Assembly: GCF_000829675.1 (NCBI RefSeq)
Contig: NZ_BBRX01000041.1
Coordinates: 1 to 36,835, forward strand
Direction: 5' to 3'
Length of the DNA: 36,835 bases
Source of the DNA: Acinetobacter rudis
GTDB lineage: Bacteria; Pseudomonadota; Gammaproteobacteria; Pseudomonadales; Moraxellaceae
The notes under the pieces are model-generated. The model was not told the DNA's origin. It searched no databases and was given only the letters and a program-made list of their open reading frames with translations. A program made the position numbers and the translations under genes. Of this stretch, positions 35,305-36,835 are shown piece by piece. The first letter of the stretch is position 1. Every line of letters begins with the position of its first letter.

Positions 35305-36831
35305 CTAATGTGCTTGCCCCATACCTACACTATTTTTAGGTTTTGGACAGAGCCAGATAATCAGTCCTGCAAAGATAAAAATCATCGCAAAAATGAAAAA
35401 CACATGATTCACAGACAAAGTTAATGCTTCTTTATCAACCAAACTAGAAATGACTCCTAATGCCGTTTCTGAACTAAATCCATGCTGCATCAAACTCTGT
35501 TGAGTGACTTGTGTATTTAACGTCCCCACCATATCACTGCGTGAAGATTTAGCAAAATCATCCCAGAGGGTCACCGCCGCAGAAGCACCAATTGCCCCTG
35601 CCATGGTCCGAACAAAGTTCATCAACCCTGCCGCAGATGCCATTTCATCTTGGCGGACTGCTCCTAATGCCAGATTTGACAAAGGAATAAAGAAAAACGG
35701 CACTGCAAAACCTTGGATAATCTGCGGTAATGCTAAGGCCATAAAATCTGCTTGATTTGACCAAAATGCCCGCATGAGTGTAACCAGTCCCAGTACAATT
35801 AAACCAAAACATGCTAAGGCTCGTTGATCGTATTTCGTGGCCATTTTCGCAACAATAGGCGACATAGTTAAACTACCAAAGCCCATAGTTGCTGTAAGAT
35901 AGCCAGCCCAAGTTGCGGTATACCCCATATTAAACTGCAACCACTGCGGTATTAATACAATACTGCCAAAGAAGGCGGCAAAGGCAAAAGCCAAAGACAG
36001 TGTTGCAATTGAAAATCCTCGATAACGAAAAATCCTCACATTGACCACAGGATGCTGATCCGTTAACTCCCAAATCATAAAGACAATGAAACCCAGAACA
36101 GTTGTAATGGCTAAACCAATAATAATGCCACTATTGAACCAGTCATATTCATGACCTAAATCCAACATTAACTGCAGTGCACCAATCCAAATCACCAGTA
36201 GGGCTAAACCAACTGCGTCAATTTTGATTTTCGCTGTTGGTGTTTCAATACCGCGTAATAACTTATAGGCACCAAATGCACACAACACTCCGACTGGAAT
36301 ATTGATAAAGAAAATCCAATGCCAAGACCAATTATCACTAATTGAACCACCCAAAATAGGCCCTAAAATAGGTCCAACCACCGTAGTCATGGCCCACATG
36401 CCCATGGCTTGAGATTGTTTTTCTGGCGGGAAAATACGCATCAGCAGGGTTTGTGACAAAGGCATGATTGGACCACCAAAAATACCCTGCCCAATTCGGC
36501 AAATGACAAGCATTGCTAAACTATTCGACAAACCACATAAAATTGAAAAAGTTGTAAATCCAATAAGACTCACAATAAAAATTCGTACAGCACCGAAGCG
36601 CCCTGCGAGCCAACCTGTTAAGGGTACACAAATCGCCTCAGCAACTGCATATGAGGTAATCACCCAAGTCCCTTGAGAACTTGATACAGCCAAACTTCCA
36701 GTAATATGAGGTACTGAAACGTTGGCGATGGTCATATCGAGCACCACCATAAAGTTTGCCAAAGCCAATACAAAAGCAGCCAAAATTAATGTGGTGCCTT
36801 TGAGTTGCCCTGGCAGAGTAAGAACTTTCAT
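35305..36831 (-). CDS. EmrB-type MFS multidrug efflux pump (DHA2 family)
   Basis: A 508-residue membrane protein with about 14 helices. VLDMTIANVSVPHITGSLAV, SSSQGTWVITSYAVAEAICV, GWLAGRFGAVRIF and GPILGPILGGSISDNWSWHW are hallmarks of the EmrB/QacA group, and the length matches EmrB (about 512). Such pumps sit in the inner membrane and expel hydrophobic drugs, usually through a membrane-fusion partner EmrA and an outer-membrane channel. An EmrA gene would be expected upstream, beyond the right edge, and cannot be seen. The ATG at 36829-36831 is four bases from the edge, so a start farther upstream cannot be excluded. A clear terminator follows. Confidence 0.85.
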   Translation of the reverse strand: MKVLTLPGQLKGTTLILAAFVLALANFMVVLDMTIANVSVPHITGSLAVSSSQGTWVITSYAVAEAICVPLTGWLAGRFGAVRIFIVSLIGFTTFSILCGLSNSLAMLVICRIGQGIFGGPIMPLSQTLLMRIFPPEKQSQAMGMWAMTTVVGPILGPILGGSISDNWSWHWIFFINIPVGVLCAFGAYKLLRGIETPTAKIKIDAVGLALLVIWIGALQLMLDLGHEYDWFNSGIIIGLAITTVLGFIVFMIWELTDQHPVVNVRIFRYRGFSIATLSLAFAFAAFFGSIVLIPQWLQFNMGYTATWAGYLTATMGFGSLTMSPIVAKMATKYDQRALACFGLIVLGLVTLMRAFWSNQADFMALALPQIIQGFAVPFFFIPLSNLALGAVRQDEMASAAGLMNFVRTMAGAIGASAAVTLWDDFAKSSRSDMVGTLNTQVTQQSLMQHGFSSETALGVISSLVDKEALTLSVNHVFFIFAMIFIFAGLIIWLCPKPKNSVGMGQAH

Positions 36832-36835
36832 ACGC

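Overview
The window looks like a chromosomal segment of an Acinetobacter species. The basis is low GC, AT-rich intergenic DNA, a benM-benABCDE cluster whose proteins closely resemble those I remember from A. baylyi, and an indole cluster in the order described for Acinetobacter sp. O153 (iif genes). No tRNA, rRNA, insertion sequence, integrase or CRISPR array was seen. Identifications come from reading motifs and from memory of the families; no database search was run.

Left edge to 6.5 kb: a collapsed trimeric autotransporter adhesin gene (export signal joined almost directly to the YadA-type anchor) and an AT-rich desert of about 1.1 kb. Then come an orphan AraC regulator, two small envelope proteins, a CatB-type acetyltransferase, and an smvA-type cationic-biocide efflux gene divergent from its TetR regulator, with two matching palindromic operators between them.

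6.5 to 13.7 kb: the indole-to-anthranilate module. iifA (dienelactone-hydrolase/SnoaL fusion), iifB (SDR), iifC (styrene-monooxygenase-like oxygenase) and iifD (flavin reductase) run leftward. An aromatic-acid MFS transporter runs divergently, and the AraC regulator iifR follows. An 11-bp sequence stands upstream of both divergent units in the same orientation relative to transcription.

13.9 to 17.2 kb: an L-2-hydroxyglutarate module, with lhgO and an MHS transporter read leftward and a GntR/FCD regulator read rightward. The divergent start codons are only 22 bp apart, and a GntR-consensus operator overlaps the lhgO start.

17.6 to 25.7 kb: the benzoate module. benK and benM run leftward and benABCDE rightward. 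BenABC and BenD turn benzoate into catechol; BenK and BenE are transporters. Candidate BenM boxes lie next to benM, and the unusually long benA leader holds a gene remnant on the opposite strand. No catechol-cleavage (cat) genes and no anthranilate dioxygenase (antABC) are in the window, so both pathways must be finished elsewhere.

25.8 kb to the right edge: a periplasmic protein of unknown function, a phoD-type phosphatase gene broken by two frameshifts and one in-frame UGA, a FhuE-like siderophore receptor, a second TonB-dependent receptor with a strong Fur box, and an EmrB-type efflux pump.

Three decayed genes (adhesin, phoD, ben-leader remnant) sit among intact catabolic modules, which suggests a variable chromosomal region.
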